A DNA stretch of 64,000 nucleotides. It comes from Pseudolabrys sp. (GTDB lineage Bacteria; Pseudomonadota; Alphaproteobacteria; Rhizobiales; Xanthobacteraceae). Numbering within the stretch: position 1 is the stretch's first letter; every line of letters starts with the position of its first letter. A model generated the notes under the pieces. That model did no database searches. It saw only the letters and a list, made by a program, of their open reading frames with translations, and was not told where the DNA came from. The translations under genes and the position numbers were made by a program. Positions 56,703 through 64,000 of this stretch are shown here, piece after piece. The stretch lies in NCBI GenBank assembly GCA_022841665.1, contig JALHRB010000001.1, positions 1-64,000 on the forward strand. Direction: 5' to 3'.

Positions 56703-57968
56703 ATGCATTCGGCCGAAGCCCTCCTGCCCGATCCCAAATCCCTCTCCGCCCGCGGCCCCTTCGCGCGCGACGCGCCGCTCACCTCGCTTGCCGCCTTCGA
56801 CGCCCAAGGGCTGACGCCGGAGACGATGGCTGGCGTCGCCGGCGCGCGCGTGCTGCTCGCCCATTACGACCTGCTGCTGCACGATTTCGCCGAGCCCCTC
56901 GCCGCCCTGCTCAGCCGCCACGTGCCGCACGCGTGCGATCTGCGCGCTGACGAAGCCCAAGCGATCGACGCTTGGCTTGTCGCCCACACCGCCTTCGTCT
57001 CCGCGCCGCAAGCGGCGCAGGCTTACGCCAACACGCCGATCCCGCTCACCGGACAAGCCCGCACCGCCTGGCGGCCGCCACGCTATGGCCGCGCCGCCGT
57101 CATGGGCGCTCCGGGCGGCGTCCTGTTCGACGTCAAGGGCTGCGGCGTGCCGCCCGATGAGGTGCCCGAACTGCCGAATTCGAACGGGCTGCTCACGTTG
57201 AGCGAAGCCTTGTACGAGTTCGCCCTGGAGCGCCTGGTCTACGCCGCGCTCGTGCATGGCGGCAGCGCCGTCCGGCCGGTGCCCGCCTATGCTATCGTCG
57301 ATCTCGGCTTCGACGCGCTGGCGCTGGCCGATCATCCGGACGGCCGCGCGCGCGCCACGTTGCTGCTGCGCCGCGCGCAGACGCGGCCGCGTTGCCAATG
57401 GGGCAAGGAAGATCCGGGGCCGCGCATGGCCGGCCTGCTGCTGGAGATCGAACTTTCGCTGCGCCGTTACGGCATCAGCGCGAGCAATTGCGGCGCCGTG
57501 CGGTTCGACATCGTTCCCGCGCACAACGGCATCGCCGTCAGCCGCGACGGCAAGGCCCTGCCCTTCGATCCGGACCGCCTCGCGCAGATCGCCCGCGCCA
57601 CCGGCTATGCCGGCCGCCCGCTCGCCGTCGATGGCGTCAACGTGCAGATCGCCGACAGCGAGCCGCCGTGCACGCGCGTGCTCGACTTCGGCCGCTATCG
57701 CCTGCGGCCCGCGTTCGATGCCGTCCTCTACACCTGGTGGAGGCGCGACTACGAAAGCCTCGAGGGCGAATTCCTGCGGCCGGACGCGCCGCGTTACGTG
57801 CAGCCGGAGCCTGCGCTCAGCATGGCGGCGCTCGAAGCGCAGCCGTCATGGCAGGCGCTGTGGGAGGCCGCCGGCAACTACGGCAAGGGCCGCCTCGGCC
57901 GCCACGCGCTCGCGAAAGCCTTCGACGGCGCGGTCGCCGACGCGACCGCGCACCTTGCTTGCGATTAG
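56703..57968 (+). CDS. Unrecognised protein with kinase-fold (SelO-like) motifs
   Basis: About 421 residues (an in-frame start at 56652 would add 17). I do not recognise the family by whole-protein likeness. Three regions recall SelO-type protein AMP-transferases and other kinase-fold enzymes: FDVKGCG in the place of the ATP-binding Lys strand; LSEALYEFALERLVYAAL in the place of the Glu helix; and VDGVN-VQIAD followed about nine residues later by VLDFGRYR, resembling the catalytic Asn and DFG metal loop. No signal peptide or membrane segment. It ends seven bases from the convergent Cys-repeat gene. Function unknown; an ATP-dependent modification of a protein or peptide is a hypothesis only. 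Confidence 0.55.
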   Translation: MHSAEALLPDPKSLSARGPFARDAPLTSLAAFDAQGLTPETMAGVAGARVLLAHYDLLLHDFAEPLAALLSRHVPHACDLRADEAQAIDAWLVAHTAFVSAPQAAQAYANTPIPLTGQARTAWRPPRYGRAAVMGAPGGVLFDVKGCGVPPDEVPELPNSNGLLTLSEALYEFALERLVYAALVHGGSAVRPVPAYAIVDLGFDALALADHPDGRARATLLLRRAQTRPRCQWGKEDPGPRMAGLLLEIELSLRRYGISASNCGAVRFDIVPAHNGIAVSRDGKALPFDPDRLAQIARATGYAGRPLAVDGVNVQIADSEPPCTRVLDFGRYRLRPAFDAVLYTWWRRDYESLEGEFLRPDAPRYVQPEPALSMAALEAQPSWQALWEAAGNYGKGRLGRHALAKAFDGAVADATAHLACD

Positions 57969-57975
57969 CCGGCGG

Positions 57976-58470
57976 CTACTTGCACTTGTCCTGCTTGCAG
58001 CCGGTCAGCGCCACCGGTCCTTTGCACTTGTCGTGCGCGCAACCGGTGAGCGCGACGATCGGGCTCTTGCACTTGTCCTGCTTGCAGCCCGTGAGCGCCA
58101 CCGGGCTTTTGCATTTGTCCTGCTTGCAGCCGGTGAGCGGCGCCAGGTCGCCGATCTCGAAGCCGGCCTGCATGTTGGCCAGGCTCCAGCTCGTCATCTT
58201 GGTGTCCTCGCCGAGATCGCCCACGCGCGTGGCGCGCAGCGAGAAGGTGCGCTCCTCGGTATCGTGCGTCTCGAGCATGATCTCGTCGTCCGCGAGCGGG
58301 AAATGCTCGTGCAGCAGGCAGAGGCCGAAGCGCTGCAAATTGTTATGCTTGGCCAGCACGGCGACGACGTCGCGCAGAAAGGCCTCGTCGCCGGGCCCGA
58401 GCGGCTTGGCCTCGTCGAAGGTCGGCAGGTGACTGGAGGGGGATACTGAAACGTCGAGCGTTGCTTGCAT
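57976..58470 (-). CDS. Protein with four C-terminal LTGC-x-x-DKCK repeats (candidate modified-peptide precursor)
   Basis: 164 residues. Residues 1-110 form a leader-like domain with a conserved-looking FGLCLLHEHFPLADDEIMLETHDTEERTF segment. Residues 112-164 are four decapeptide units: LTGCKQDKCK at 112-121, 126-135 and 155-164, and LTGCAHDKCK at 141-150, separated by SPVA, SPIVA and GPVA. Each has two Cys four residues apart, a Thr and three Lys (two in the third unit). GGGAG precedes the ATG. The leader-plus-repeat layout fits multi-core RiPP precursors, or alternatively metal-binding tandem repeats. No export signal. Coding sense is strong: repeats differ mainly at third codon positions. 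Confidence 0.7.
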   Translation of the reverse strand: MQATLDVSVSPSSHLPTFDEAKPLGPGDEAFLRDVVAVLAKHNNLQRFGLCLLHEHFPLADDEIMLETHDTEERTFSLRATRVGDLGEDTKMTSWSLANMQAGFEIGDLAPLTGCKQDKCKSPVALTGCKQDKCKSPIVALTGCAHDKCKGPVALTGCKQDKCK

Positions 58471-58520
58471 GGCTCACTCCCGCTTTGGGCAAAGGGCATT
58501 TTCTACCTGCGGTGGTATTT

Positions 58521-58544
58521 AAACGCTATGCGACCTTAGCGTTT
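58521..58544. promoter_or_regulatory. Inverted-repeat operator upstream of the Cys-repeat gene
   Basis: AAACGCTA-TGCGACCT-TAGCGTTT, eight-base arms with an eight-base spacer (58521-58528, 58537-58544), about 50 bp upstream of the 58470 start. A candidate regulator site. Confidence 0.55.
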
Positions 58545-58605
58545 GTGGCAAGGCCGCCGCTGCCGCTGTCCGGCGGCAGGTCCCAAAATTTTTTTATCCT
58601 ATCGC

Positions 58606-58634
58606 TTGACTTATATCCTATTAGGAATTAATGT
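58606..58634 (+). promoter_or_regulatory. Promoter-like sequence with internal TCCTA-T-TAGGA palindrome
   Basis: TTGACT (58606-58611) and TAATGT (58629-58634) are 17 bp apart, with a palindrome between them. It shares TTGACTTATAT with the bigR promoter. It would read into the structured non-coding region. Confidence 0.5.
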
Positions 58635-59100
58635 CCTGCCATCCCGCCCCGATAGCGAGGGGTGTCTGATCAGCGTCTCCAGACGCGGGGCGGGGAGCGG
58701 TGGCCGGGGAATGGGGGCGTCGGAGATGCGGCGCAAGTTTCCCCACCCGGCGGTCCAAGCCGCTTCGTCCTGGCGTGCCAGCCGCACGTCACGGGGCGTA
58801 AAGCGACGCGCGCAAGGGGCAACAGTCGATGGGTCGGCCCGCAAGGCGATCCGGATGACCGAAGCAACCTCCGCGCAGCGCCGAGCCCCATAGCGGTGGA
58901 TAAAAAGGTGCGTCCACCGGGGGCGTTGCGGAGCAAACCTAATAAACACCGCGCGCGGGACGCCATGGGTTGGGCGGACTTGCGGCTTGCCTGTCGAAGC
59001 CCGAACCGGGCGTAGACAGGTTTCGGACCTCAGCATGCCTCGATGCTGCGAGGCGTCGAGGTCCGCGGGTCCGTTGGGACCCAATGGCGTCCCGCGCGCC
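58635..59100 (+). ncRNA. Highly structured non-coding region, candidate RNA or dispersed repeat
   Basis: About 470 bp without a supportable gene but with at least five predicted stem-loops: CCCGCCCCG/CGGGGCGGG (about 58645-58694) enclosing GTCTG/CAGAC; GGTGGA/TCCACC (about 58893-58917); CCTGTC/GACAGG enclosing GCCCG/CGGGC (58990-59020); a nested GGACCTC/GAGGTCC with GCCTCG/CGAGGC (59025-59064); GGGTCC/GGACCC (59067-59082). The opening resembles a sequence I recall as dispersed in Bradyrhizobiaceae. The strand is inferred from the promoter-like sequence to its left. Confidence 0.45.
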
Positions 59101-59362
59101 CTCGCTTCTCTTTCGAGGCGCCGCGGAAAACTCCCCCAAGCGACAGGCGATCCCGGCGCCTGCCAAACAACACGGGCGGCGGAGCGTTGGCTGTTTGACA
59201 AATAAATATGGCAAGGGATGGCAACAGGCGTGGCTGTCATTCCGGGCGACCCCCGACTTGATCGGGGGGAGACCCGGAATCCAGTACGCCGTGCCCTCTC
59301 GATATGCTGCGGCGTACTACCTCCCCGCTTTCGCGGGGACGACAAGCATGCGAACGAACCTG
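59101..59362. repeat. Intergenic palindromes before ccdA
   Basis: No gene is seen. 59233-59280 has GTCATTCCGGG with a partner ACCCGGAAT and an inner GACCCCCGACTTGATCGGGGGAG hairpin, similar to the 45368 repeat. A CCCCGCTTTCGCGGGG hairpin at 59323-59340 resembles the element beside mipZ. Confidence 0.65.
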
Positions 59363-60091
59363 TCACCCGATTTTGCCCAGCGCGGGAAACACTTCGATCA
59401 GCCAGTAGGCGATGGTCGCCATCTGCCCGGTGACGATCAGCACGCCGGTCACCACCAGCAGCGCGCCCATCGCCTTCTCGATCGCGCCCATGCGCGAACG
59501 CCAGCGCGCCATCGCGCGCATGAAAGCGCCGGCAAAGCCCGCCGCGATCAGGAACGGCACGCCGATGCCGAGCGAATAGACCAGCAGCAGGCGCGCGCCC
59601 TCGCCTGCACTCTCTTGCGCGCCGGCGACGATCAGGATCGCCGCCAGCACCGGCCCGACGCACGGCGACCAGCCGAAGCCGAAGGCAAGTCCGATCAGAT
59701 AGGCGCCGATCATGCCGGCCGGCTTTTGCGCCACCCCGACGCGCGCAGTGCGGTCGAGCAGCGGCAGCCGCAGCACGTGCAGGAAGTGCAAGCCCATCAG
59801 AACGATCAACGCGCCGGCGATGACGCTGAGCCAGCCGAGATACGCGCTCACCGCTTGGCCAACCCACGATGCGGTCGCGCCGAGCGCGACGAAGACCGTG
59901 CTGAAGCCGGCGACGAAGCACAGCGCCGCCAGCCACACGCGCGCCCTGCCGCCGCTGGCGCCGCGCAATTCCTCCACCGTCACGCCGCCGATGTAAGCGA
60001 GGTAGGGCGGCACCAGCGGCAGCACGCAGGGCGACGCGAACGACAGGAGGCCGGCGAGAAACGCGCCGCCGGTGGTAACGTCGAGACTCAT
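59363..60091 (-). CDS. ccdA: CcdA/DsbD-type thiol-disulfide membrane transporter
   Basis: 242 residues, about six membrane helices. The two redox cysteines lie in proline-rich contexts: Cys22 (SFASPCVLPLVPPY) and Cys144 (GWSPCVGPVLA). CcdA passes electrons from cytoplasmic thioredoxin to periplasmic thiol proteins (cytochrome c maturation, or SoxV-like function in sulfur oxidation). It is divergent from the thioredoxin-like gene, which may receive its electrons. Confidence 0.93.
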   Translation of the reverse strand: MSLDVTTGGAFLAGLLSFASPCVLPLVPPYLAYIGGVTVEELRGASGGRARVWLAALCFVAGFSTVFVALGATASWVGQAVSAYLGWLSVIAGALIVLMGLHFLHVLRLPLLDRTARVGVAQKPAGMIGAYLIGLAFGFGWSPCVGPVLAAILIVAGAQESAGEGARLLLVYSLGIGVPFLIAAGFAGAFMRAMARWRSRMGAIEKAMGALLVVTGVLIVTGQMATIAYWLIEVFPALGKIG

Positions 60092-60141
60092 CGCGCGCCC
60101 TGCTCCATCGACATATTCGAGTTTTGTGATATATTGCGCCT

Positions 60142-60621
60142 ATGATCAAGCCCCGAGAATCGCAGGGAAAATCGCCCCGGAGAATGAAACTATCGTGCGC
60201 AGTCGCGCACGTGAAATTTCTTTCTATGGTTGCGCTGTTCGGCGCAACGTTCATCACGTTTGCGCCGGCGCGCGCGGCCGAACTGGTGATGTTCGAAGAC
60301 CGCGGCTGCGCCTGGTGCGAAGTTTTCAACCGCGAGATCGCGGTTGTTTACGACAAGACCGCCGAAGGCGCGCGCGCGCCGCTGCGCCGCGTCAATATCG
60401 CGCAAAAGCTGCCGGACGACCTCTCCTTCATCGCGGTCGAGCGGCTCACGCCTTTGTTCGTGCTGGTCGACAAGGGCCGCGAAATCGGCCGCATTCGCGG
60501 CTATCCCGGCGAAGATCATTTCTGGGGACTGCTCGGCGCGCTGCTGAAGAAGCTCGACGAGACTGGTACGAGTGAGGAACGCGTGCAGCGGCTGGAAAAA
60601 ACGTTGCACGCGGCAAACTGA
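60142..60621 (+). CDS. Exported thioredoxin-fold protein (SoxS-like)
   Basis: 159 residues. Signal region about 24-46 (KFLSMVALFGATFITFAPARAA) after a basic lead; an ATG at 60184 would shorten it. The motif CAWC (Cys56, Cys59) in FEDRGCAWCEVFNREI is the active site. It resembles the regulatory thioredoxin SoxS of sulfur-oxidising alphaproteobacteria. Its neighbours ccdA and an ArsR gene support a periplasmic thiol role. Confidence 0.85.
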   Translation: MIKPRESQGKSPRRMKLSCAVAHVKFLSMVALFGATFITFAPARAAELVMFEDRGCAWCEVFNREIAVVYDKTAEGARAPLRRVNIAQKLPDDLSFIAVERLTPLFVLVDKGREIGRIRGYPGEDHFWGLLGALLKKLDETGTSEERVQRLEKTLHAAN

Positions 60622-60666
60622 TCGTCTGTATTCAGGCGCCGCCGCACGGCGACAATTGGTGTACCC

Positions 60667-61011
60667 ATGGATCTACAGCAACTCGAAGGCAACGCACGCT
60701 CGCAGGAACTCGACCGCATGGTCGGCAGCGCCAAGCGCGCGAGCGACTTCCTCAAGGCGCTGGCGCATGAGAGCCGGCTGATGATCCTGTGCATTCTCGC
60801 CGAAGGCGAGAAGTCGGTGAGCGAGCTCGAGGACATTCTCTCGCTGCGCCAGCCGACCGTGTCGCAGCAGCTCGCGCGCCTGCGCGCCGACGGCCTGGTG
60901 ACGACGCGGCGCGACGGCAAGGCGATCTACTACGCCCTCGCCAGCGAGGACGCGCGGCTCATCATCGGCGCCGTCTACGACGTGTTCTGCCGCAAGGCGC
61001 GCAAGCGCTAG
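60667..61011 (+). CDS. ArsR-family SoxR/BigR-like repressor
   Basis: 114 residues, winged helix: KSVSELEDILSLRQPTVSQQLARLRADGLVTTRRDGKAIYYAL. Two cysteines sit where BigR has them: Cys42 (LMILCIL) and Cys108 (YDVFCRKA). Together with the thioredoxin-like and CcdA genes it resembles the soxR-soxS-soxV regulatory part of sox loci, without the oxidation genes. The separation from the previous gene is 45 bp. Confidence 0.88.
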   Translation: MDLQQLEGNARSQELDRMVGSAKRASDFLKALAHESRLMILCILAEGEKSVSELEDILSLRQPTVSQQLARLRADGLVTTRRDGKAIYYALASEDARLIIGAVYDVFCRKARKR

Positions 61012-61020
61012 TTCTTTGTT

Positions 61021-61812
61021 TTATGGCGCGGGAAAGAACGCGTCCGTTTTGCCCGTGATCCAATAGGCCAGCAAGCCGATCCATTCGTGCGCGGCGGCGT
61101 CGAGCGCGCCAAGCCCGCGGACGAACGAAAGTTGCGGCCACCAGCTCGGGCGCGGATACGTACGCCAGTCCACCGGATAGGCCTCGACCGAAAAGCCCGC
61201 GCGCCTGAAGCAACCCATGGCACGCGGCATGTGGAACGCCGACGTCACCATCAGCCAGCGCTCGCCCGGCTTGGGGTCGGCCAGCTCCTTGCTGAACACG
61301 GCATTCTCCACCGTGTTGCGCGCGCGGTTTTCCAGCGTGACCCGCCCGCGCGGCACGCTTAAGATGTCGAGCAGCGGATAGAGCGCATCGGCTTCGGCCC
61401 CTTCGTTGCGCATAAGGCTGGCGTCGCCGCTGGAAAAAATGATGCGCGCGTTCGGGTAGTCGCGCGCAAGCTTGGCAATGGCGGTGATGCGCTCGGCATT
61501 GCCGTTGATCGCGGGCTCCCCGCGAATGCGCGACAGCCGCGGATTGATGATGCCGCCGAGCACGACGATTCCATCCGGCGTCCCGCGCGAGGCGTCCCAG
61601 CGCGGAAAGCGGTTCTCCAGCGCGTTCTGCAGATGCAGGCCGATGGGCAAAAACGCGCAGAGCACGAGAAGGGTGGCGCTGGCGCCGGCGAGCCGCAGGC
61701 CGGCGCGCCGCCAGCGCGTGAACGCCAACACAAGCCCGAGCAAGAGAAGCAATAAGAGAAAATTCGACGGCAACAGAAGGAGTGCGAAGGTCTTCGACAG
61801 GACGAAGAACAT
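61021..61812 (-). CDS. YdcF/DUF218 family membrane protein
   Basis: 263 residues. Two N-terminal membrane segments (about 7-31, 42-60) then a DUF218 domain: DGIVVLGGIINPRL, FSSGDASLM, ENRARNTVENAVFSKEL and LMVTSAFHMPRAMGCFRRAGF. YdcF/SanA-like proteins are linked to envelope integrity (ElyC). The ATG at 61812 overlaps the stop of the upstream gene by one base; a GTG at 61830 is possible. Confidence 0.9.
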   Translation of the reverse strand: MFFVLSKTFALLLLPSNFLLLLLLLGLVLAFTRWRRAGLRLAGASATLLVLCAFLPIGLHLQNALENRFPRWDASRGTPDGIVVLGGIINPRLSRIRGEPAINGNAERITAIAKLARDYPNARIIFSSGDASLMRNEGAEADALYPLLDILSVPRGRVTLENRARNTVENAVFSKELADPKPGERWLMVTSAFHMPRAMGCFRRAGFSVEAYPVDWRTYPRPSWWPQLSFVRGLGALDAAAHEWIGLLAYWITGKTDAFFPAP

Positions 61813-62507
61813 CAGCGTGACTTCTTCCACGCTTCGTAGCGCTTTTTGTTCTCTTCGTTGGGCGGATAAAGGCCCGGCAGCTTGGCGCCCTTCTCCACTT
61901 CCTGCACCAGCCAGCTTTCCAGGAGCTCGTGCTCGGCCCCCTCATGCGCGACGAAGTCGGCCAGATCCTTCGGGATCACCACCGCGCCGTCATCGTCGGC
62001 GACGATGACGTCGCCGGGGAAGATGGCGCAGCCGCCGCAGCCGATCGCCTCGTTCCAGCCGACGAAGGTGAGCTGATTGACGGAGGCCGGCGCGGCGACG
62101 CCTTGGCACCAGACCGGCAGGCCGGTCGCCAGAACGCCGTGCTTGTCGCGCATGACGCCGTCGGTGATCAGCGCGCTCACCCCGCGCTTGACCATGCGCA
62201 TGCAGAGGATGTCGCCGAAGATGCCGGCGCCGGTGTTGCCCATGGCGTCGGCGACCACCACGCAGTCCGGCGGCATGTCCTCGATGGCGCCGCGCGTCGA
62301 GATCGGCTTCGACCAGCTTTCCGGCGTCGCCAGATCCTCGCGCACCGGCACGAAGCGCAGCGTGAAGGCGGGTCCCACCACGCGCTTGCCGGAAAAGCCG
62401 AAGGGCATGGCGCCCGCCATCCACGCGCGGCGGATGCCCTTCTTCAGCAGCATGGTGGTGATGGTGCCGGTGGTGACGCTGCGCAGGATGTCGAGCGTGG
62501 AAGCCAT
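61812..62507 (-). CDS. RraA-like / HMG-aldolase family protein
   Basis: 231 residues. VGPAFTLRFVP, VVVADAMGNTGAGIFGDILCMRMVKRGVSALITDGVMRD and VIVADDDGAVVIPKDLADF are the RraA/4-hydroxy-4-methyl-2-oxoglutarate aldolase family patterns; DGVMRD is the metal/substrate region. Members act as class II pyruvate aldolases or as RNase E inhibitors; which is unresolved here. Start ATG at 62507. Confidence 0.88.
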   Translation of the reverse strand: MASTLDILRSVTTGTITTMLLKKGIRRAWMAGAMPFGFSGKRVVGPAFTLRFVPVREDLATPESWSKPISTRGAIEDMPPDCVVVADAMGNTGAGIFGDILCMRMVKRGVSALITDGVMRDKHGVLATGLPVWCQGVAAPASVNQLTFVGWNEAIGCGGCAIFPGDVIVADDDGAVVIPKDLADFVAHEGAEHELLESWLVQEVEKGAKLPGLYPPNEENKKRYEAWKKSR

Positions 62508-62527
62508 TGAAGTCCCCGGAGTAATGT

Positions 62528-63094
62528 TCAAGCAGGCATGAGGCCGAGCCGCTCGTCGCGGCGACGCAGATAGGCGACGAAGGGAATGGCGATCAGCACC
62601 ATCCACGACTTGCCGACGATCTGGCCGGCGAGGAAGTCGAGCGAGCCGAAAGCGAGCCACAGGAAGACGATGGAGTCCACCACCAGCCCGACGATGCTGG
62701 AGGCGACCACCGCGGCGACCAGCCGGCGGCGGGCGAGCGGCGTGTAGACGGCAAAGTCGGCGAATTCCGACAGTAGGAAAGCGGCCGCCGACGCCAGCAC
62801 CAGCGCGCGCGGCGCGAGCGCGGCCGAGATCGCGGCCCCGACGAGGATGGCCGCGATCGCCAGACCCGGCCCGAGCCGCCGCTGCACCAGGTCGCGCAGC
62901 ACCAGCGCCAGCCCGACCATCAGCACGCCCGACGGCGCCATCAGCGCGGGCGCGACCGGCACCAGGCACGGGCCGTCGCGCAGGCACACGGTGCCGACGT
63001 TGCCGATCATCCAGTTGGCCGCGGGAATGGTGAGGCAGAACAGGACGAGGAACAGGGTGCCCTCGATCTTCCTGCGCTTGTCGTTGTCGATCAT
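62528..63094 (-). CDS. Queuosine precursor transporter (VUT/YhhQ family)
   Basis: 188 residues, six membrane helices. Family likeness is seen in the N-terminal [20 protein letters not shown] and in [14 protein letters not shown]...[18 protein letters not shown]. YhhQ-like proteins import queuine-type precursors. The ATG overlaps the queC stop (ATGA), and this coupling strengthens the call. Confidence 0.9.
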   Translation of the reverse strand: MIDNDKRRKIEGTLFLVLFCLTIPAANWMIGNVGTVCLRDGPCLVPVAPALMAPSGVLMVGLALVLRDLVQRRLGPGLAIAAILVGAAISAALAPRALVLASAAAFLLSEFADFAVYTPLARRRLVAAVVASSIVGLVVDSIVFLWLAFGSLDFLAGQIVGKSWMVLIAIPFVAYLRRRDERLGLMPA

Positions 63095-63804
63095 GCCGTC
63101 TCGTCCCTCTTGAATTTCGCAAAGCCCTGCGCCCGCAACTGGCAGGCCGGACAGGTGCCGCAGCCATAGCCCCAGTCGTGGCGCTTGGCCCGGTCGCCCA
63201 GATAGCAGCTATGGCTGTCCTCGATGACGAGATCAAGCAAGGCCTTGCCGCCGATCGCCTCGGCCAGCGCGAAGGTGGCGGCCTTGTCGATCCACATCAG
63301 CGGCGTATGGATGACGAAGCGCTTGTCGAGGCCGAGCCCCAGCGCCACCTGCATGGCCTTGACGGTGTCGTCGCGGCAGTCGGGATAGCCGGAGTAGTCG
63401 GTCTCGCACATCCCCGCCACCAGGTGCCTGGCGCCGCGCCGGTAAGCGAGCGCGCCGGCGAAGCAGAAAAAGATCAGGTTGCGCCCCGGCACGAAAGTCG
63501 TCGGCAGGCCGTCGGCGGCCATTTCGATGGCGGTATCGCGGGTGAGCGCGGTCTCGGAGATGGCGGCGAGCGCGTCGAGCTTGACGACGTGATCCTCGCC
63601 CAGCCGCTCCTTCCAGGCCGCCTTGAGCGCCGCCATCGCCGCGCGCAGCTTTTCGCGCATGGCAAGTTCGACGACATGACGCTGGCCGTAGTCGAAGCCG
63701 ACCGTCTCCACTCTGGCGAAGCGTTCGAGCGCCCAGGCCAGGCAGGTGGCGGAGTCCTGCCCGCCGGAGAACAGGACGAGCGCGCTGTCGTTCGCAATGG
63801 TCAT
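63091..63804 (-). CDS. queC: 7-cyano-7-deazaguanine synthase
   Basis: 237 residues. The N-terminal P-loop is [12 protein letters not shown], and the C-terminal zinc site is [26 protein letters not shown]. It converts 7-carboxy-7-deazaguanine to preQ0 with ATP and ammonia for the queuosine tRNA modification. The transporter gene downstream points to a salvage-plus-synthesis locus. Confidence 0.96.
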   Translation of the reverse strand: MTIANDSALVLFSGGQDSATCLAWALERFARVETVGFDYGQRHVVELAMREKLRAAMAALKAAWKERLGEDHVVKLDALAAISETALTRDTAIEMAADGLPTTFVPGRNLIFFCFAGALAYRRGARHLVAGMCETDYSGYPDCRDDTVKAMQVALGLGLDKRFVIHTPLMWIDKAATFALAEAIGGKALLDLVIEDSHSCYLGDRAKRHDWGYGCGTCPACQLRAQGFAKFKRDETA

Positions 63805-63816
63805 GGGGCCAGTATC

Positions 63817-63907
63817 CCGTCATGCCCGCGCTTGTCGCGGGCATCCACGCCTTTCTTCATCGTCTAAAAGCAGACGTGAATGGCCGGGACAAGCCCGGCC
63901 ATGACGG
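63817..63907. repeat. Pair of palindromic intergenic hairpins
   Basis: ATGCCCGCG-CTTGT-CGCGGGCAT near 63824 and ATGGCCGGG-ACAAG-CCCGGCCAT near 63879. The latter is a relative of the 17597 repeat. Confidence 0.7.
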
Positions 63908-63914
63908 CGACCCC

Positions 63915-64000
63915 TTAATCCCAGTTCGGCGACCAGGACCAGTCGACGATGCGGTCGCCGCGGGCGCCCAGCGTGCCGATCTCGAACATCTGGTCCTCCG
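63915..64000 (-). CDS. C-terminus of a gene cut by the window edge
   Basis: The frame on the reverse strand reads EDQMFEIGTLGARGDRIVDWSWSPNWD and a TAA at 63915. It is open to the edge. I do not recognise the family from these 28 residues. Confidence 0.5.
   Translation of the reverse strand, partial: EDQMFEIGTLGARGDRIVDWSWSPNWD

Noticed and set aside
57979-58137. Direct DNA repeats resembling a short CRISPR array
   Set aside because: The units are 42-45 bp in frame with a protein, differ mostly at third codon positions, and have no spacers of unrelated sequence.

Overview
The window looks like chromosomal DNA of a high-GC alphaproteobacterium of the order Hyphomicrobiales (Rhizobiales), closest in feel to the Bradyrhizobiaceae/Xanthobacteraceae. 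The reasons are MipZ beside panC, an aminotransferase-hom-glpX-recJ block, class I PhaC and a phasin, a BigR/Blh persulfide operon, GGAAC-N16/17-CGTT (EcfG-type) promoters, and short palindromic intergenic repeats of the kind scattered through Bradyrhizobium and Rhodopseudomonas genomes. No rRNA, tRNA, IS element, prophage or CRISPR array was seen. Species assignment is inference.

Layout. 1-13 kb: the end of a TadG-like von Willebrand protein, a phasin, a D,D-carboxypeptidase with a SPOR domain, a membrane J-protein, a VWA protein, MipZ, PanC, small secreted proteins, the biotin subunit of methylcrotonyl-CoA carboxylase (MccA), a TctC-type binding protein and a GYD protein. 12.7-22.8 kb: small stress-type proteins, a quinone oxidoreductase, an MFS carrier, an SDR with Phe at the catalytic Tyr position, an orphan BrnA with a palindromic operator, a frameshifted small gene, MccB with a TTG start, then three small genes (DUF1236, a Cys-rich secreted protein, CsbD). 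Each of these three has an EcfG-type promoter, as do two genes near 13 kb. 22.8-29 kb: an endonuclease-fold/phospholipase D-VTT pair, Nudix, GST, rhodanese, DUF599 and a 51-residue membrane protein. 29-37 kb: recJ, glpX, hom, aminotransferase, a lipoprotein and phaC. 37-42 kb: a lipase-like hydrolase and the BigR persulfide/sulfite module. 42-49 kb: MAPEG, AidB-like dehydrogenase, desaturase, argC, a Tat-exported metallo-hydrolase, DedA and an AI-2E-type permease. 50-55 kb: a complete TRAP transporter and parE.

55.3-59.3 kb is the accessory region. It holds a low-GC DUF2971 gene, a HigBA toxin-antitoxin pair, an unrecognised protein with kinase-fold (SelO-like) motifs, and a convergent gene whose C-terminus is four copies of a ten-residue LTGC..DKCK unit. 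A strongly structured non-coding stretch of about 0.5 kb follows. The repeat protein and its neighbour are the best candidates for an undescribed system, possibly a modified-peptide or metal-binding pair.

59.3-64 kb returns to core-like genes: a CcdA/thioredoxin/ArsR thiol-redox group, then YdcF, an RraA-like protein, a queuosine-precursor transporter and queC. Two BigR/SoxR-type ArsR regulators occur in the window, each with sulfur or thiol genes, which suggests investment in reactive-sulfur handling. All function calls are from reading translated sequence; no database search was possible.
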